64,000 bases of DNA from Oscillospiraceae bacterium (GTDB lineage: Bacteria > Bacillota > Clostridia > Oscillospirales > Ruminococcaceae). The translations under genes were made by a program, and so were the position numbers. The stretch lies in assembly GCA_017460835.1 (NCBI GenBank), contig JAFUAD010000012.1, positions 62,001 to 126,000 on the forward strand, in the 5' to 3' direction. Shown here one piece after another: positions 48,442 to 58,297 of this stretch. Under the pieces are notes generated by a model that ran no database searches, had not been told where the DNA came from, and saw nothing but the letters and a program-made list of their open reading frames with translations. How positions within the stretch are numbered: position 1 is the first letter of the stretch; each line of letters begins with the position of its first letter.

Positions 48442-51068
48442 TGGGAATGGAGATCGACCGCTCCAAGCTCTCCCCGATGATGCAGCAGTACCTTGCTGTC
48501 AAGGATGCTGCGGGGGACGCGATCGTGTTCTTCCGTCTCGGCGATTTCTACGAGATGTTTTTCGATGACGCGATTCTCGTCTCAAAGCTGCTGGAGCTGA
48601 CGCTGACCGGCAGAGACTGCGGACTGCCGACCCGCGCGCCGATGTGCGGCGTGCCGTATCATGCGGCGGAGCAATATCTGAAAAAGCTCGTCAATCTGGG
48701 CTACCGCGTCGCGATCTGCGAGCAGATGGAGGACCCGTCGCTCGCAAAGGGGCTCGTGGAGCGCGGAGTCATCCGCGTGGTCACGCCCGGCACACTGATC
48801 GAATCGAGCATGCTCGATGAATCCGACTGCAACTATCTCGCCGCAGTATGGAGCGAGGAGGAAAGCATCGCGTTCTGTGCCGCGGATATCTCGACCGGTG
48901 CGGTCAATCTGCACAGGACAGAGGGCAAGACACGCACCGATGAGCTCATCAGCCTGCTCGACCGGTACCATCCCTCCGAGCTGCTGATTACCAAAGAATT
49001 TCTCGATTATAAGCCCGTTGCGGATTTCCTGAAAACGCGCACGCACTGCATGGTCACGCTGCGCGACGACAACTGCTTTTCGCCGGAGCAGCAGCGCGAG
49101 ACCGTATTAAAGCAGTGCTCCGCGGAATCTTTCCGGGCGCTGGGGCTCTCAGACCGCGGCGCCGATGCGAAGGTCGTCTGCGGGCTGTTCCAGTACATTG
49201 CGGAGACGCAGAAGGCGCTCGTCGGGCGCTTTACCGAAATCACGATTCACGGAAAAGACGGCGTCATGGGGCTCGATTCCAATGCAAGACGGAATCTGGA
49301 GCTGACCGAAACGCTGCGGACGCATGAGAAAAAGGGCTCGCTGCTCGGCGTGCTCGATCAGACCGAGACTGCAATGGGCAGAAGAATGCTCCGGACATGG
49401 ATGGAGCAGCCGCTGACACAGCCGGTAAAGATCATGGACAGACTGAATGCGGTCGAGCTGCTGATGAAAAACAGCGTGGCGATGGCGGAGCTGCGCGGGC
49501 TGCTCGACAAGGTCTTTGACCTCGAACGGCTGATGTCCCGCGTGATGTTCAAAAAGGCCACCCCGCGCGATCTCAAATCGCTTTCGCAGACCGCGCTGCA
49601 ACTGCCGGAGATCAAGGCACAGCTTCAGGCGCTTCCGCAGTCCAAGCTGCTGACAAGGCTCGAAGCCGATATCTCCCCGCTCAGCGAGATCTCCGACCTG
49701 ATCGAGCGGGCGCTGGTCGAGGAGCCGCCGGTGCAGGTCAAGGACGGCGGGGTCATCCGCGACGGCTTCCATGCCGAGCTGGATTCCCTGCGCCATGCCA
49801 TGAACCATGGCACCGACCTGATCACGGAGATCGAAAACCGCGAGCGGGAGCGCACCGGCATCAAAAACCTGAAAACCGGCTATAACCGCGTGTTCGGCTA
49901 TTATCTGGAGGTCTCGCGCTCCTATTACGAGCAGGTTCCGCCGGAATGGATCCGCAAGCAGACCCTCGCAAACTGCGAACGCTATATCACCGGGGAGCTC
50001 CGCGATGCGGAGAATACGATCGTCGGGGCAAAGGACAAGGCGCTCGCGCTCGAAAATGAGATCTTCACCGAGCTGCGCGATTTCGTCGGCGAGCAGCTCC
50101 GGACGGTGCAGGAGACCGCCGCTGCGGTCGCACAGGTCGATGTGCTCTGTGCCTTTGCACTGACCGCGCTCGAAAATGAATACTGCAAGCCGGAGATCGC
50201 CGTAGACGGGAAAATTGAAATTCACGACGGGCGGCATCCGGTCGTTGAGCAGATGCTCACGGATACGGTCTTTGTGCCGAATGATGTGCTGCTCGACCAG
50301 AAGGCGAACCGTCTGGCGATCATCACCGGGCCGAATATGAGCGGAAAATCGACCTATATGCGCCAGACTGCGCTGATCGTGCTCATGGCACAGATCGGCT
50401 GCTTCGTTCCCGCATCCTACGCGAAAATTTCCGTCGTCGATCAGATTTTCACGCGCGTCGGCGCCTCGGATGACCTGACGGCCGGCGAATCCACCTTCAT
50501 GGTGGAAATGCACGAGGTCTCGACGATCCTCAAGCGCGCAACCGCAAACAGCCTCGTCATCCTCGATGAGGTCGGGCGCGGCACCTCGACCTTCGACGGC
50601 ATCAGCATCGCAAGGGCGGTCGCGGAGTTCATCTCCGGAAAGAAAATCGGCTGCAAGACGCTCTTTGCGACGCATTACCATGAGCTGACCATGCTGGAGG
50701 GGCAGTGCGACGGCGTCCGGAATCTGAGCGTCGCCGTCAAAAAGCACGGCGATACCATCCGCTTCCTGCGCAAGATCGTGGACGGCGCCGCCGACGACAG
50801 CTACGGCATCGAGGTCGCAAAGCTCGCCGGGCTGCCCGCACAGGTCACAAACCGCGCAAGAGCGCTCCTGACCGAGCTCGAAGCACAGTCGAAAGCGGAA
50901 AAGGAATCCTATGCCGCAAAGATCGCTGCGGAGGCACAGGGACAGATGAGCTTCTCCGCAGATGCGAATACACAGGTCATTGCGCAGCTCTCCAAGACCC
51001 ATGTCAATGAGCTCTCGGACGCGGAATGCCGCGAGCTGCTGCTCGACCTGACCGCGCTGCTGCAATGA
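48441..51068 (+). CDS. mutS: DNA mismatch repair protein MutS
   Basis: Mismatch-recognition ATPase, 875 residues. Mismatch-binding FxE is in RLGDFYEMFFDDA near residue 35; ATPase has ITGPNMSGKSTYMRQTAL near 610, VILDEVGRGTSTFDG near 690 and LFATHYHEL. Normal length for MutS1. Coupled to the YlbF-family gene. Confidence 0.98.
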   Translation: MGMEIDRSKLSPMMQQYLAVKDAAGDAIVFFRLGDFYEMFFDDAILVSKLLELTLTGRDCGLPTRAPMCGVPYHAAEQYLKKLVNLGYRVAICEQMEDPSLAKGLVERGVIRVVTPGTLIESSMLDESDCNYLAAVWSEEESIAFCAADISTGAVNLHRTEGKTRTDELISLLDRYHPSELLITKEFLDYKPVADFLKTRTHCMVTLRDDNCFSPEQQRETVLKQCSAESFRALGLSDRGADAKVVCGLFQYIAETQKALVGRFTEITIHGKDGVMGLDSNARRNLELTETLRTHEKKGSLLGVLDQTETAMGRRMLRTWMEQPLTQPVKIMDRLNAVELLMKNSVAMAELRGLLDKVFDLERLMSRVMFKKATPRDLKSLSQTALQLPEIKAQLQALPQSKLLTRLEADISPLSEISDLIERALVEEPPVQVKDGGVIRDGFHAELDSLRHAMNHGTDLITEIENRERERTGIKNLKTGYNRVFGYYLEVSRSYYEQVPPEWIRKQTLANCERYITGELRDAENTIVGAKDKALALENEIFTELRDFVGEQLRTVQETAAAVAQVDVLCAFALTALENEYCKPEIAVDGKIEIHDGRHPVVEQMLTDTVFVPNDVLLDQKANRLAIITGPNMSGKSTYMRQTALIVLMAQIGCFVPASYAKISVVDQIFTRVGASDDLTAGESTFMVEMHEVSTILKRATANSLVILDEVGRGTSTFDGISIARAVAEFISGKKIGCKTLFATHYHELTMLEGQCDGVRNLSVAVKKHGDTIRFLRKIVDGAADDSYGIEVAKLAGLPAQVTNRARALLTELEAQSKAEKESYAAKIAAEAQGQMSFSADANTQVIAQLSKTHVNELSDAECRELLLDLTALLQ

Positions 51069-51129
51069 CATTCAGGCTATGATTGCGAGTCATCGCATCG
51101 GAAATATTTTTATCAGACGGAGGTTTCAT

Positions 51130-51462
51130 ATGTTCAGAGTATTTATGGCGCTTCTCATCAATCTGCTGCTGAACGGGCTGATCTTCGGCGGGACCGCTGC
51201 CTATTTCCGCAGCGGCCAGCCAAAGGAGGAAAAACAAACCCGCAGCCGGCTGTTCAGCGAACGGAACTGGCAGGTCAATGTCGCGTGCTTTCTGGTCATA
51301 GACTGCATCTGCGTCATGATCGCAGCAGCCCTGACAAAAGGCATCCTGCCCATGATCTTCCTTGTTCCGCTTCTCTGGTTCCTCTGCGGATTCTTGCAGA
51401 TCCGCGTCCTCGCACCCATCATCCGCGCAAAGCTCAAGGATGCATTCTATAAGAAAAAATGA
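51130..51462 (+). CDS. Small membrane protein, unknown function
   Basis: 110 residues with three predicted helices (about 4-25, 50-68, 72-95), a basic loop (KEEKQTRSRLFSERN) and a basic C-terminus (AKLKDAFYKKK). No family recognised. ACGGAGG precedes the ATG at 51130. It lies between mutS and mutL and may be cotranscribed with mutS. Confidence 0.6.
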   Translation: MFRVFMALLINLLLNGLIFGGTAAYFRSGQPKEEKQTRSRLFSERNWQVNVACFLVIDCICVMIAAALTKGILPMIFLVPLLWFLCGFLQIRVLAPIIRAKLKDAFYKKK

Positions 51463-51466
51463 TCTT

Positions 51467-51706
51467 GGGTAACACCACACAGAGCTGGTGGTACAGGATG
51501 CTTTCGGTCAAACTCGTTTGACCAGTCAGATTTTTCGTCAGATTGTATGAAAACGACGACGCTGGGCTGTCGCAAGTATGCTTGCAAACTGCGCAGTTTC
51601 GCTTTGCGAAACATGCGCCCAGCAAGGAGTTTTCATGCAAGATGACGGAAAAGCTGCAAGCAGATGTGCCGCCAAGCCGTCAGGCGGGCTTTGTGCGGTG
51701 TTGCCC
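51467..51706. mobile_element. MITE-like element between mutS and mutL
   Basis: 240-bp palindromic unit filling most of the 319-base gap 51463-51781. Terminal inverted repeats: GGGTAACACCACACA (51467-51481) and TGTGCGGTGTTGCCC (51692-51706), 13 of 15 pairs. Interior: GGTCAAA-CTCG-TTTGACC hairpin and a long stem CGTCA/ATGAAAAC/GCTGGGC matched by GCCCAGC/GTTTTCAT/TGACG. No transposase. The terminal sequence differs from that of the element at 21708-21873, so it is a second family. The remaining 75 bases before mutL hold a GCCGGTC/GACCGGC hairpin. Confidence 0.72.
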
Positions 51707-51781
51707 TAGCTTGCAGTACGCCGGTCGGAACCATTCTGACCGGCTTGCTGTGCTCCGAGGGGGTACAGAAAGGAGAAGGAA

Positions 51782-53797
51782 TTGCCGGAGATTCATGTAT
51801 TACCGAAGGATATTGCAGAGCTGATCGCGGCGGGCGAGGTCATCGAGCGCCCGGCTTCGGTTCTGAAGGAGCTGACAGAAAACGCGATTGACGCGGGCGC
51901 CAAGCGCATCACGGCAGAGATGAAGCGCGGCGGTGTCCTGTATCTGCGCGTCACGGACGACGGCTGCGGCATCGCGCCGGAGCAGGTACGCACGGCATTT
52001 CTGCGGCACGCAACCAGCAAAATCAGCACCGCCGAGGATCTTGATTCGATCTTCACGCTCGGCTTCCGCGGCGAGGCGCTCGCGTCGATCTGCGCCGTCT
52101 CGCGCACAGAGGTTCTGACGCGGCAGCAGGGCGCGGAGCTCGGCGTGCATTACATGCTGGAGGGCGGCGAGGAAACCGCCTTTGAGCAGAGCGGCTGCCC
52201 GGAGGGCACGACCGTCATCGTGCGCGACCTGTTCTTCAATGTACCGGTGCGCGCCGGATTCCTCAAAAAGGACGTCGCAGAGGGCAATGCCGCAGCCAAT
52301 ATCTTCCAGAAAATCGCGCTCTCGCACCCGGAAATCTCCTTCCGGCTCATCCGCGAAAACAAGACGGAATTCGTCACGCCCGGCGACGGCAGGCTGTATT
52401 CCGCGATCTACGCGATCTTCGGCAAGGATTTCGCGCGCGACCTGCTCCCTGTGCAGTATGCGGAGGAGGAAAACGGCGGCGTCACCGTTGACGGCTACAT
52501 CATGAAGCCGCTCTATGCCCGGCCGAACCGCGCACATCAGCTCTTTTTTGTCAACGGGCGCTCCGTCCGGTCATTTACGCTGATCTCCGCGATCGAGGAG
52601 GCCTACAAGACCCTGATCATGACCGGAAAATATCCGGCATGCGTGCTGCGGGTACAGGTCTCGCCGCGCATTGTCGATGTCAACATGCACCCGACAAAGG
52701 CGGAGGTGCGGTTTTCCGATGAAAAGCGGCTGTATCATGCGGTGTATTTTGCGGTGCTGAGCGCACTGGAGCAGAATCATCTGATCTACGATTTCCGGCT
52801 CCCGCAGACCGAATCTGCGCCGGAGCAGGCACAGATTCCCGCCGCACCCGTGCAGCAGCCCGCGGCGCCGGTTCCGCAGCAGCGGTCGGTCATCCCGCAG
52901 ATTTATACGCCGCAAAGGCCGAAAACCGACTGGTTTGCGCCGGTTCCGGGCACGGACAGCAACACGCCGGAGCCGCTTTTCCGCAAGCCGGAGCCGGTCA
53001 ATATGCCGCAGCGCCCGCAGGAGCCGGAAGCCCCGGTTCCGCAGATGCCCCCGCAGCAGCCCGCTGCTCCCGCACCGGTACCCGTTCCCTCCGCGGCAAT
53101 GGATGCCTACCCGGAGCTGCGTGCGCAGTCCCCTGCCCCGGCAGAGCCGCGCCCCGCTCCTGCACCGGCCGGTGTCCTGCCGGATGAGCCCGAGGCGCGC
53201 AATGCCGCGATTTCCGCGATTCAGCGCGAAAAGATCAAGGTCATCGGCGAGCTGTTCGATCTCTATGTGCTTGCGCAGGCGGGCGAGCAGTTTGTCATGA
53301 TCGACAAGCATGCGGCACATGAGCGCATTTTATTCGAGCGCTTCCGGACAAGAGAATGCCGCGACCGGCAAACCCTGCTCACGCCGGTGCGCGTGCTGCT
53401 GACCGCCGATGAGGTCACGGCGCTTCAGGAGCAGGCAGAGACGCTGGAGGGCTGCGGCTTTACCTTTGATTTTTCCGAGGCGCCGGTGGTGCAGATGACC
53501 GGCGTGCCGCTCTCCTGCGCGGAGCTGGATCTCGACCAGATCGCCTCCGATCTCGCGGCAAACTGCGTCCGGCATCACGCGCAGCCTGACCTGCACCTGC
53601 TGGACGACATGTTCCACGATCTCGCCTGCAAGGCGGCGATCAAGGCCGGCACGCACAATACGACCGAGGAATTGCAGTCCCTTGCCGTTCAGGTATGGGA
53701 AAACGAACAGATCCGGCACTGCCCGCACGGGCGCCCGGTCATGTTCCTGCTCTCGAAATACCAGATCGAAAAACAGTTCAAGCGCATTCAGGACTGA
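51782..53797 (+). CDS. mutL: DNA mismatch repair protein MutL
   Basis: 671 residues. N-terminal GHKL ATPase with LTENAIDAGA, VTDDGCGI, HATSKI and FRGEALASI; a long Pro/Gln/Ala-rich linker (about 340-470); C-terminal dimerisation domain with endonuclease motif IDKHAAHERILFERF (usual DQHA has Lys for Gln here), ACKAAIKAG and CPHGRP. The start is TTG (51782) with AAAGGAGAAGG just upstream; the N-terminus MPEIHVLPKDIAELIAAGEV aligns with other MutL starts. Confidence 0.96.
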   Translation: MPEIHVLPKDIAELIAAGEVIERPASVLKELTENAIDAGAKRITAEMKRGGVLYLRVTDDGCGIAPEQVRTAFLRHATSKISTAEDLDSIFTLGFRGEALASICAVSRTEVLTRQQGAELGVHYMLEGGEETAFEQSGCPEGTTVIVRDLFFNVPVRAGFLKKDVAEGNAAANIFQKIALSHPEISFRLIRENKTEFVTPGDGRLYSAIYAIFGKDFARDLLPVQYAEEENGGVTVDGYIMKPLYARPNRAHQLFFVNGRSVRSFTLISAIEEAYKTLIMTGKYPACVLRVQVSPRIVDVNMHPTKAEVRFSDEKRLYHAVYFAVLSALEQNHLIYDFRLPQTESAPEQAQIPAAPVQQPAAPVPQQRSVIPQIYTPQRPKTDWFAPVPGTDSNTPEPLFRKPEPVNMPQRPQEPEAPVPQMPPQQPAAPAPVPVPSAAMDAYPELRAQSPAPAEPRPAPAPAGVLPDEPEARNAAISAIQREKIKVIGELFDLYVLAQAGEQFVMIDKHAAHERILFERFRTRECRDRQTLLTPVRVLLTADEVTALQEQAETLEGCGFTFDFSEAPVVQMTGVPLSCAELDLDQIASDLAANCVRHHAQPDLHLLDDMFHDLACKAAIKAGTHNTTEELQSLAVQVWENEQIRHCPHGRPVMFLLSKYQIEKQFKRIQD

Positions 53798-53812
53798 AGG
53801 AGGATTATCACC

Positions 53813-54415
53813 GTGACAGAACAGGAAAAGGCGGCAGCAGGCTATCTGTATGACGCAAATTATGATCGGGAGCTTGCGGAGATGCGTGCAAAATGTGCGC
53901 AGAAATGCTGGGAATTCAACCGTCTGAATCCCGCAGAAATATCGCAGATGCAGGCAATTATCCGGCAGATGCTCCGGTCGGTCGGAGAGGGCGCGGTCAT
54001 CATGCAGCCCTTCCGCTGCGATTACGGCTTTCATGTTTCCGTCGGCAAAAATTTCTTTGCAAATTACAACTGCATCATGCTCGACGGCGCGGATATTACC
54101 TTCGGCGACAATGTGTTCATCGCGCCGAACTGCGTCTTTACCACGGCAGGTCATGCGATCGACGAGGCGCAGCGCAACCGCGGGCTTGAGATCGCCCTGC
54201 CGATCACGGTCGGGAACAGCGTGTGGTTCGGCGCAAATGTCACAGTGCTGCCCGGCGTCACGATCGGCAGCAATGTCATCATCGGCGCAGGCAGCGTCGT
54301 CACAAGGGACATCCCCTCCGGCGTGATCGCAGTCGGCAGTCCGTGCCGCGTGCTGCGGGAGATCACGGAGGCGGACAAGCGGAAATATCCGGTATTTGAG
54401 GAGGAAGAAGCATGA
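53813..54415 (+). CDS. Sugar O-acetyltransferase (maltose/galactoside acetyltransferase family)
   Basis: 200 residues. N-terminal maltose-acetyltransferase segment (EQEKAAAGYLYDANYDRELAEMR), then the left-handed beta helix with hexapeptide repeats (ITFGDNVFIAPNCVF, ITVGNSVWFGANVTVLPGVTIGSNVIIGAGSVVTRDIPSGVIAVGSPCRVLR). The catalytic His is in TTAGHAID. GTG start at 53813 after AAGGAGG. Overlaps the next gene by four bases. Confidence 0.88.
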   Translation: MTEQEKAAAGYLYDANYDRELAEMRAKCAQKCWEFNRLNPAEISQMQAIIRQMLRSVGEGAVIMQPFRCDYGFHVSVGKNFFANYNCIMLDGADITFGDNVFIAPNCVFTTAGHAIDEAQRNRGLEIALPITVGNSVWFGANVTVLPGVTIGSNVIIGAGSVVTRDIPSGVIAVGSPCRVLREITEADKRKYPVFEEEEA

Positions 54416-54906
54416 CAGTCAGACAGTATATCGAGGGCGATCTGCCGCAGATGCTCTGCATCTGGAATGAGATCGTGGAGGAGGGCATCGCCTTTCCGCA
54501 GGAGGAGCTGCTGACGCCCGAAACCGGCGCAGCATTCTTCGCATCGCAGACCTATACGGCGGTTGCGGAGGAAAACGGCAGAATTCTCGGGCTCTATATC
54601 CTGCACCCGAACAATGTCGGGCGCTGCGGGCATATCTGCAATGCGAGCTATGCCGTCAGCTCCGGCGCCCGCGGACGGCACATCGGCGAGCAGCTTGTGC
54701 TGGACTGCATCCGGCAGGGCGCGCTGCACGGCTTCCGCGTGCTGCAATTCAATGCGGTGGTCGAGAGCAATGTCCATGCGCGGCATCTCTATGAGCGGCT
54801 CGGCTTTACGCAGCTCGGCACGATTCCCGGCGGGTTCCGCATGAAGGACGGCAGCTATGTCAATATCTGCCCGTATTTCAGGGAGCTCGGTACGGAACCG
54901 GCATGA
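54412..54906 (+). CDS. GNAT-family N-acetyltransferase
   Basis: 164 residues. Acetyl-CoA loop ARGRHIGEQLVLDCIRQG preceded by NASYAVSSGARG, and the last strands FNAVVESNVHARHLYERLGFTQLGTIPGGFRMKDG. Resembles PhnO/YncA-like amine or amino-acid acetyltransferases; substrate unknown. Overlaps miaA by four bases. Confidence 0.85.
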   Translation: MTVRQYIEGDLPQMLCIWNEIVEEGIAFPQEELLTPETGAAFFASQTYTAVAEENGRILGLYILHPNNVGRCGHICNASYAVSSGARGRHIGEQLVLDCIRQGALHGFRVLQFNAVVESNVHARHLYERLGFTQLGTIPGGFRMKDGSYVNICPYFRELGTEPA

Positions 54907-55862
54907 TGACGGACACCGGCGGGAAGCCGACGGTCATTGCGGTGGTCGGGGCGACTGCCTCCGGCAAGACCGCGCTCGGCGTCGAGATCGCGCAGGAATA
55001 CGGCGGCGAGGTCGTCTCCGCGGATTCCATGCAGCTCTATGAGGGGCTGGATATCGCGACCGCAAAGCCCACCGCCGAAGAAATGCGGGGCATCCCGCAC
55101 CACCTCATCAGCGTGCTGCCGCCCGGACGCGCCTGCTCCGTTGCGGTGTATACGGATATGGCGCGGGCGAAAATCGCGGAGATACTGGAAAAAGGCAGGC
55201 TGCCGGTCATCGTCGGCGGCACGGGGCTCTATGTGGATTCGCTGCTGGACAACATTCAGTTTCCGGAAATTCCGGTTGATCCGGCGCTGCGGGAGCGCCT
55301 GAACCGCGAGGCGGAGGCGCTCGGAAACGCCGCCATGCGGGCGCGGCTCATGCAGGTCGATCCGGAATCGGCGGAGCGGCTGCACGAGAACAATCTGCGG
55401 CGCATTCTCCGTTCGCTGGAGGTCTATGAGCAGACCGGCATCCCCCTCTCCGAGCACGCAAGACGCAGCCGGGCGGTTCCGCCGCCGTGGCATGTCATCC
55501 GCATCGGCATCGGCTTCTCCGACCGCGAAAAGCAGTATGAAAGAATCCGGCAGCGCGTCGATCTCATGCTGGAGCAGGGGCTCACCGACGAGGTCCGGGC
55601 GGAATTTTTAAGCGGGCGCCGCCGCGCAACCGCCGCTGCCGCGATCGGCTACAAGGAGCTGCTCCCGTGGCTGCTGGGATATGTCTCCCTCCCCGGCGCG
55701 ATCGAAACGGTCAAGCGCGAGACCTGCCGGTATGCCAAGCGGCAGGGAACATGGTTTCGTCGGAATCCACAAACCGAGTGGATATATCGGGATACGGTTT
55801 GTCCGGAATGTGGAATTTTTGCAAATGCAAAAAAAATCATCGCCAAAAAGGGCGGTTTGTGA
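54903..55862 (+). CDS. miaA: tRNA dimethylallyltransferase MiaA
   Basis: Transfers a dimethylallyl group to N6 of A37 in tRNAs reading U-starting codons, the substrate for MiaB. 319 residues: P-loop VVGATASGKTAL, ADSMQLYEGLDIATAKP with the catalytic Asp, VGGTGLYVDSLL, and the C-terminal RYAKRQGTWFR motif. Either of two adjacent ATGs (54903 or 54906) may start it. Upstream of hfq as usual. Confidence 0.95.
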   Translation: MMTDTGGKPTVIAVVGATASGKTALGVEIAQEYGGEVVSADSMQLYEGLDIATAKPTAEEMRGIPHHLISVLPPGRACSVAVYTDMARAKIAEILEKGRLPVIVGGTGLYVDSLLDNIQFPEIPVDPALRERLNREAEALGNAAMRARLMQVDPESAERLHENNLRRILRSLEVYEQTGIPLSEHARRSRAVPPPWHVIRIGIGFSDREKQYERIRQRVDLMLEQGLTDEVRAEFLSGRRRATAAAAIGYKELLPWLLGYVSLPGAIETVKRETCRYAKRQGTWFRRNPQTEWIYRDTVCPECGIFANAKKIIAKKGGL

Positions 55863-55868
55863 TATAAT
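55860..55868 (+). promoter_or_regulatory. Possible extended -10 promoter of hfq
   Basis: TGATATAAT overlaps the miaA stop codon; no good -35. A short hairpin (AAGGGG...CCCCTT) lies in the leader at 55890-55914. Confidence 0.4.
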
Positions 55869-55965
55869 ATATTATGTGTAGTTGTTTTAAGGGGGAAGTA
55901 TACCCCTTTGTCCGGCTGCATGATATACACATTATGTGATAATAAAAGAAATGAGGCACATTTTT

Positions 55966-56217
55966 ATGACGAACAAAGGGTTGAATCTTCAGGACGTTTT
56001 TCTGAATCAGGCTCGCAAGGACCGCCTTCCGCTGACCATCTTCCTCACAAACGGCTACCAGTTCAAGGGCATCATCCGCGGGTTTGATTCGTTTATTGTA
56101 ATTCTGGAAACAGACGGGAGACAGCAGCTTGTCTATAAGCACGCGATCTCCACGATCGTCCCCGCAAGACCGATCTCCATTCTGGATGCAATGGAGCAGC
56201 GCGAGGATGCAGAATAA
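55966..56217 (+). CDS. hfq: RNA chaperone Hfq
   Basis: 83 residues. Sm1 region [27 protein letters not shown] and Sm2 motif [10 protein letters not shown] are complete. Lacks a long disordered C-terminal tail, like other Firmicutes Hfq. GAGG precedes the ATG at 55966. Three bases before the next gene. Confidence 0.96.
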   Translation: MTNKGLNLQDVFLNQARKDRLPLTIFLTNGYQFKGIIRGFDSFIVILETDGRQQLVYKHAISTIVPARPISILDAMEQREDAE

Positions 56218-56220
56218 ACA

Positions 56221-57474
56221 ATGAACGAGCTTACAACGCGAATCCTCCGGATTTTGGTGCTGGTGTTCGCCGTTGTTCTGGCATCGACCATCTTCTATCA
56301 TCTGCTGTTTCAGAACTATGAAACGGAGAACGCAACCTATTATGTTGTGCAGGATGTCTCGGCCTTCGAGGGCGTGTATGTCCGGAATGAGACCGTTTCG
56401 CGCTATGCCGGCACCGGCGCGCTGCGCTACTGCGTGGACGACGGCGCAAAGCTCGGCATCGGCAGCGTCATCGCTGAGGTGTATTCCGACGAGAAGCAGA
56501 TCGACCTCCGCAGACGCATCACCGAGAAGGAAAACGAGCTCGCCGTTCTCAATAAGATCGAGAACCCCGGCACCGCCGAGCATGCACAGCCTGCCAACCT
56601 TTCGGCGCTGATCCGCGATCAGTACCGCGCGATGATCCGCTCGCGCGAGCAGGGCGACCTTGCCGCAATGCTCGCAAGCCGGCAGGATCTGACCGTATAT
56701 ATGAGTACATATGAGAAAATCACCAACCCGGAGCTGGACTATCAGGCACGCATTGCTGCGCTGGAGGACGAGATCGACCGCCTGAAGGCACAGAAAACCG
56801 CTCCCGATCAGGTCATCAAGGCCGACCGGAGCGCCTATTTTATCAGCTATGTGGACGGCTATGAGGACATGCTCAAGGCCGACACCGTCAGACAGCTCAC
56901 CGCTGAGGAGATTGCATCGGTCAGCGACGACGGGAACGGCACCGCCGACCCGCACGCGATCGGCAAGCTCGTCGATGCGTATTCATGGTATATCGTCGGG
57001 GTGTTCGATAACACCAAGCTCCACCTCTCTGAGGACGATATCGCGACCGTCCGGCTCGAATCGCTCTCGCGCAATCTGCGCGTCAAGGTCGAATCGCTGG
57101 TCTCTGCCGGTGATATCACCAAAACGCAGGCAGTTCTGCGCTGCGACCAGTTCACCTACGATGTCGTGCAGCACCGCGCCGAGCGGGTCGAGATCCTGCG
57201 CGATACCGTCGAGGGCATCCGGGTTCCGCGTTCGGCAATCCGCTTCAAAACGCTGGAGGCGGAGATTACGGACGAAAAGGGAAATGTCCTCGGCACCAAG
57301 CAGACCGAGTACATGGGCGTCTATATCCTCATCGGAGAAGCAGCGGAGTTCCGCAAGCTCGATGTCATCTACGATGACGAGGACTTCTGCCTCTCGCGGC
57401 TCGATGCCGGAAGCGGCTATGTGTCGCTTTATGATGATATCATCGTAAAAGGAGTGATGGCAGATGGCGAATGA
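56221..57474 (+). CDS. HlyD-like membrane-fusion-type protein
   Basis: 417 residues: one N-terminal membrane helix (about 8-28), a beta region with a half biotinyl-lipoyl motif (CVDDGAKLGIGSVIAEVYSDEKQ), a coiled-coil hairpin (about 95-195), and a C-terminal beta region with RVPRSAIRF and MGVYILIG. This is the layout of HlyD/RND adaptor proteins found in clostridial sepF-divIVA clusters. No transporter adjoins, so a divisome or wall-related role is possible. Overlaps yggS by 11 bases. Confidence 0.75.
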   Translation: MNELTTRILRILVLVFAVVLASTIFYHLLFQNYETENATYYVVQDVSAFEGVYVRNETVSRYAGTGALRYCVDDGAKLGIGSVIAEVYSDEKQIDLRRRITEKENELAVLNKIENPGTAEHAQPANLSALIRDQYRAMIRSREQGDLAAMLASRQDLTVYMSTYEKITNPELDYQARIAALEDEIDRLKAQKTAPDQVIKADRSAYFISYVDGYEDMLKADTVRQLTAEEIASVSDDGNGTADPHAIGKLVDAYSWYIVGVFDNTKLHLSEDDIATVRLESLSRNLRVKVESLVSAGDITKTQAVLRCDQFTYDVVQHRAERVEILRDTVEGIRVPRSAIRFKTLEAEITDEKGNVLGTKQTEYMGVYILIGEAAEFRKLDVIYDDEDFCLSRLDAGSGYVSLYDDIIVKGVMADGE

Positions 57475-58192
57475 CGGCACACCGTATGCAGAGCAGATCG
57501 AAGCAATGCGCAAACGGCTCAGCGAAATCCGCGGGAAAATCACGGCGGCCTGCGCGGCAGCCGGCAGATCGGCCGATGAGGTCACGTTGATGGCAGTCAC
57601 CAAGACTGTTGACCCGGTGCTCATCAATGCGGCCGTGGATGCGGGCGTCACCGTGCTCGGCGAAAACCGCGTACAGGAGTTCCTTTCCAAGCGGGAGCAG
57701 TACCGCCCCGATGCCGATGTGCAGTTCATCGGCCACCTGCAAACCAATAAGGTCAAGCAGATCATCGACAAGGTCTCGCTGATTCATTCCGTGGACAGCC
57801 CGCACCTTGCGGATGCAATCCAGAAGGCGGCAGCAGCAGCCGGAATCGTCATGCCGGTCCTGATCGAGGTCAACATCGGCGGCGAGGATTCCAAATCCGG
57901 CGTGGAGCCGGATGCGGCAGAGGCACTGCTCCGCTATGTGCAGCAGCTTCCGAATCTCCGCGCAGACGGGCTGATGACCATTCCGCCGCCTCTGCCCGAT
58001 GAAGAGGAGCAGAACCGGGTATTTTCGCAGATGCGGCAGCTCTATGACACCCTGCGGGAACAGACACCGCTGCGCATTCTCTCGATGGGAATGTCCGGCG
58101 ACTACGAGGCAGCAATCCGGAACGGCGCCACGCTCGTCCGGATCGGCAGCGCACTCTTCGGGGCGCGGATTTATCCGCAGCAGACTGCATGA
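57464..58192 (+). CDS. yggS: YggS-family PLP-binding protein (YlmE)
   Basis: 242 residues, single-domain alanine-racemase-like barrel. PLP lysine in LMAVTKTVDP near residue 45, then VLGENRVQEFLSK, FIGHLQTNKVKQII, IEVNIGGEDSKSG and the phosphate loop SMGMSGDYEAAI with GSALFG. Homologues keep PLP in balance. Upstream of sepF, as in the ylmE-ylmF order. Confidence 0.93.
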   Translation: MANDGTPYAEQIEAMRKRLSEIRGKITAACAAAGRSADEVTLMAVTKTVDPVLINAAVDAGVTVLGENRVQEFLSKREQYRPDADVQFIGHLQTNKVKQIIDKVSLIHSVDSPHLADAIQKAAAAAGIVMPVLIEVNIGGEDSKSGVEPDAAEALLRYVQQLPNLRADGLMTIPPPLPDEEEQNRVFSQMRQLYDTLREQTPLRILSMGMSGDYEAAIRNGATLVRIGSALFGARIYPQQTA

Positions 58193-58297
58193 AACCCCGC
58201 CGCGCTGCACAGAATAACAAAAACAGGGAAACGCTGTGTCCGGCTGCGATGACGGACATATTCAGCATATTTCAACAGAAAGAAAAGGAGAATCCAG

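Noticed and set aside
51707..51781. Terminator or riboswitch just before mutL
   Set aside because: A GCCGGTC/GACCGGC hairpin is visible but has no T-run and no recognisable aptamer core.
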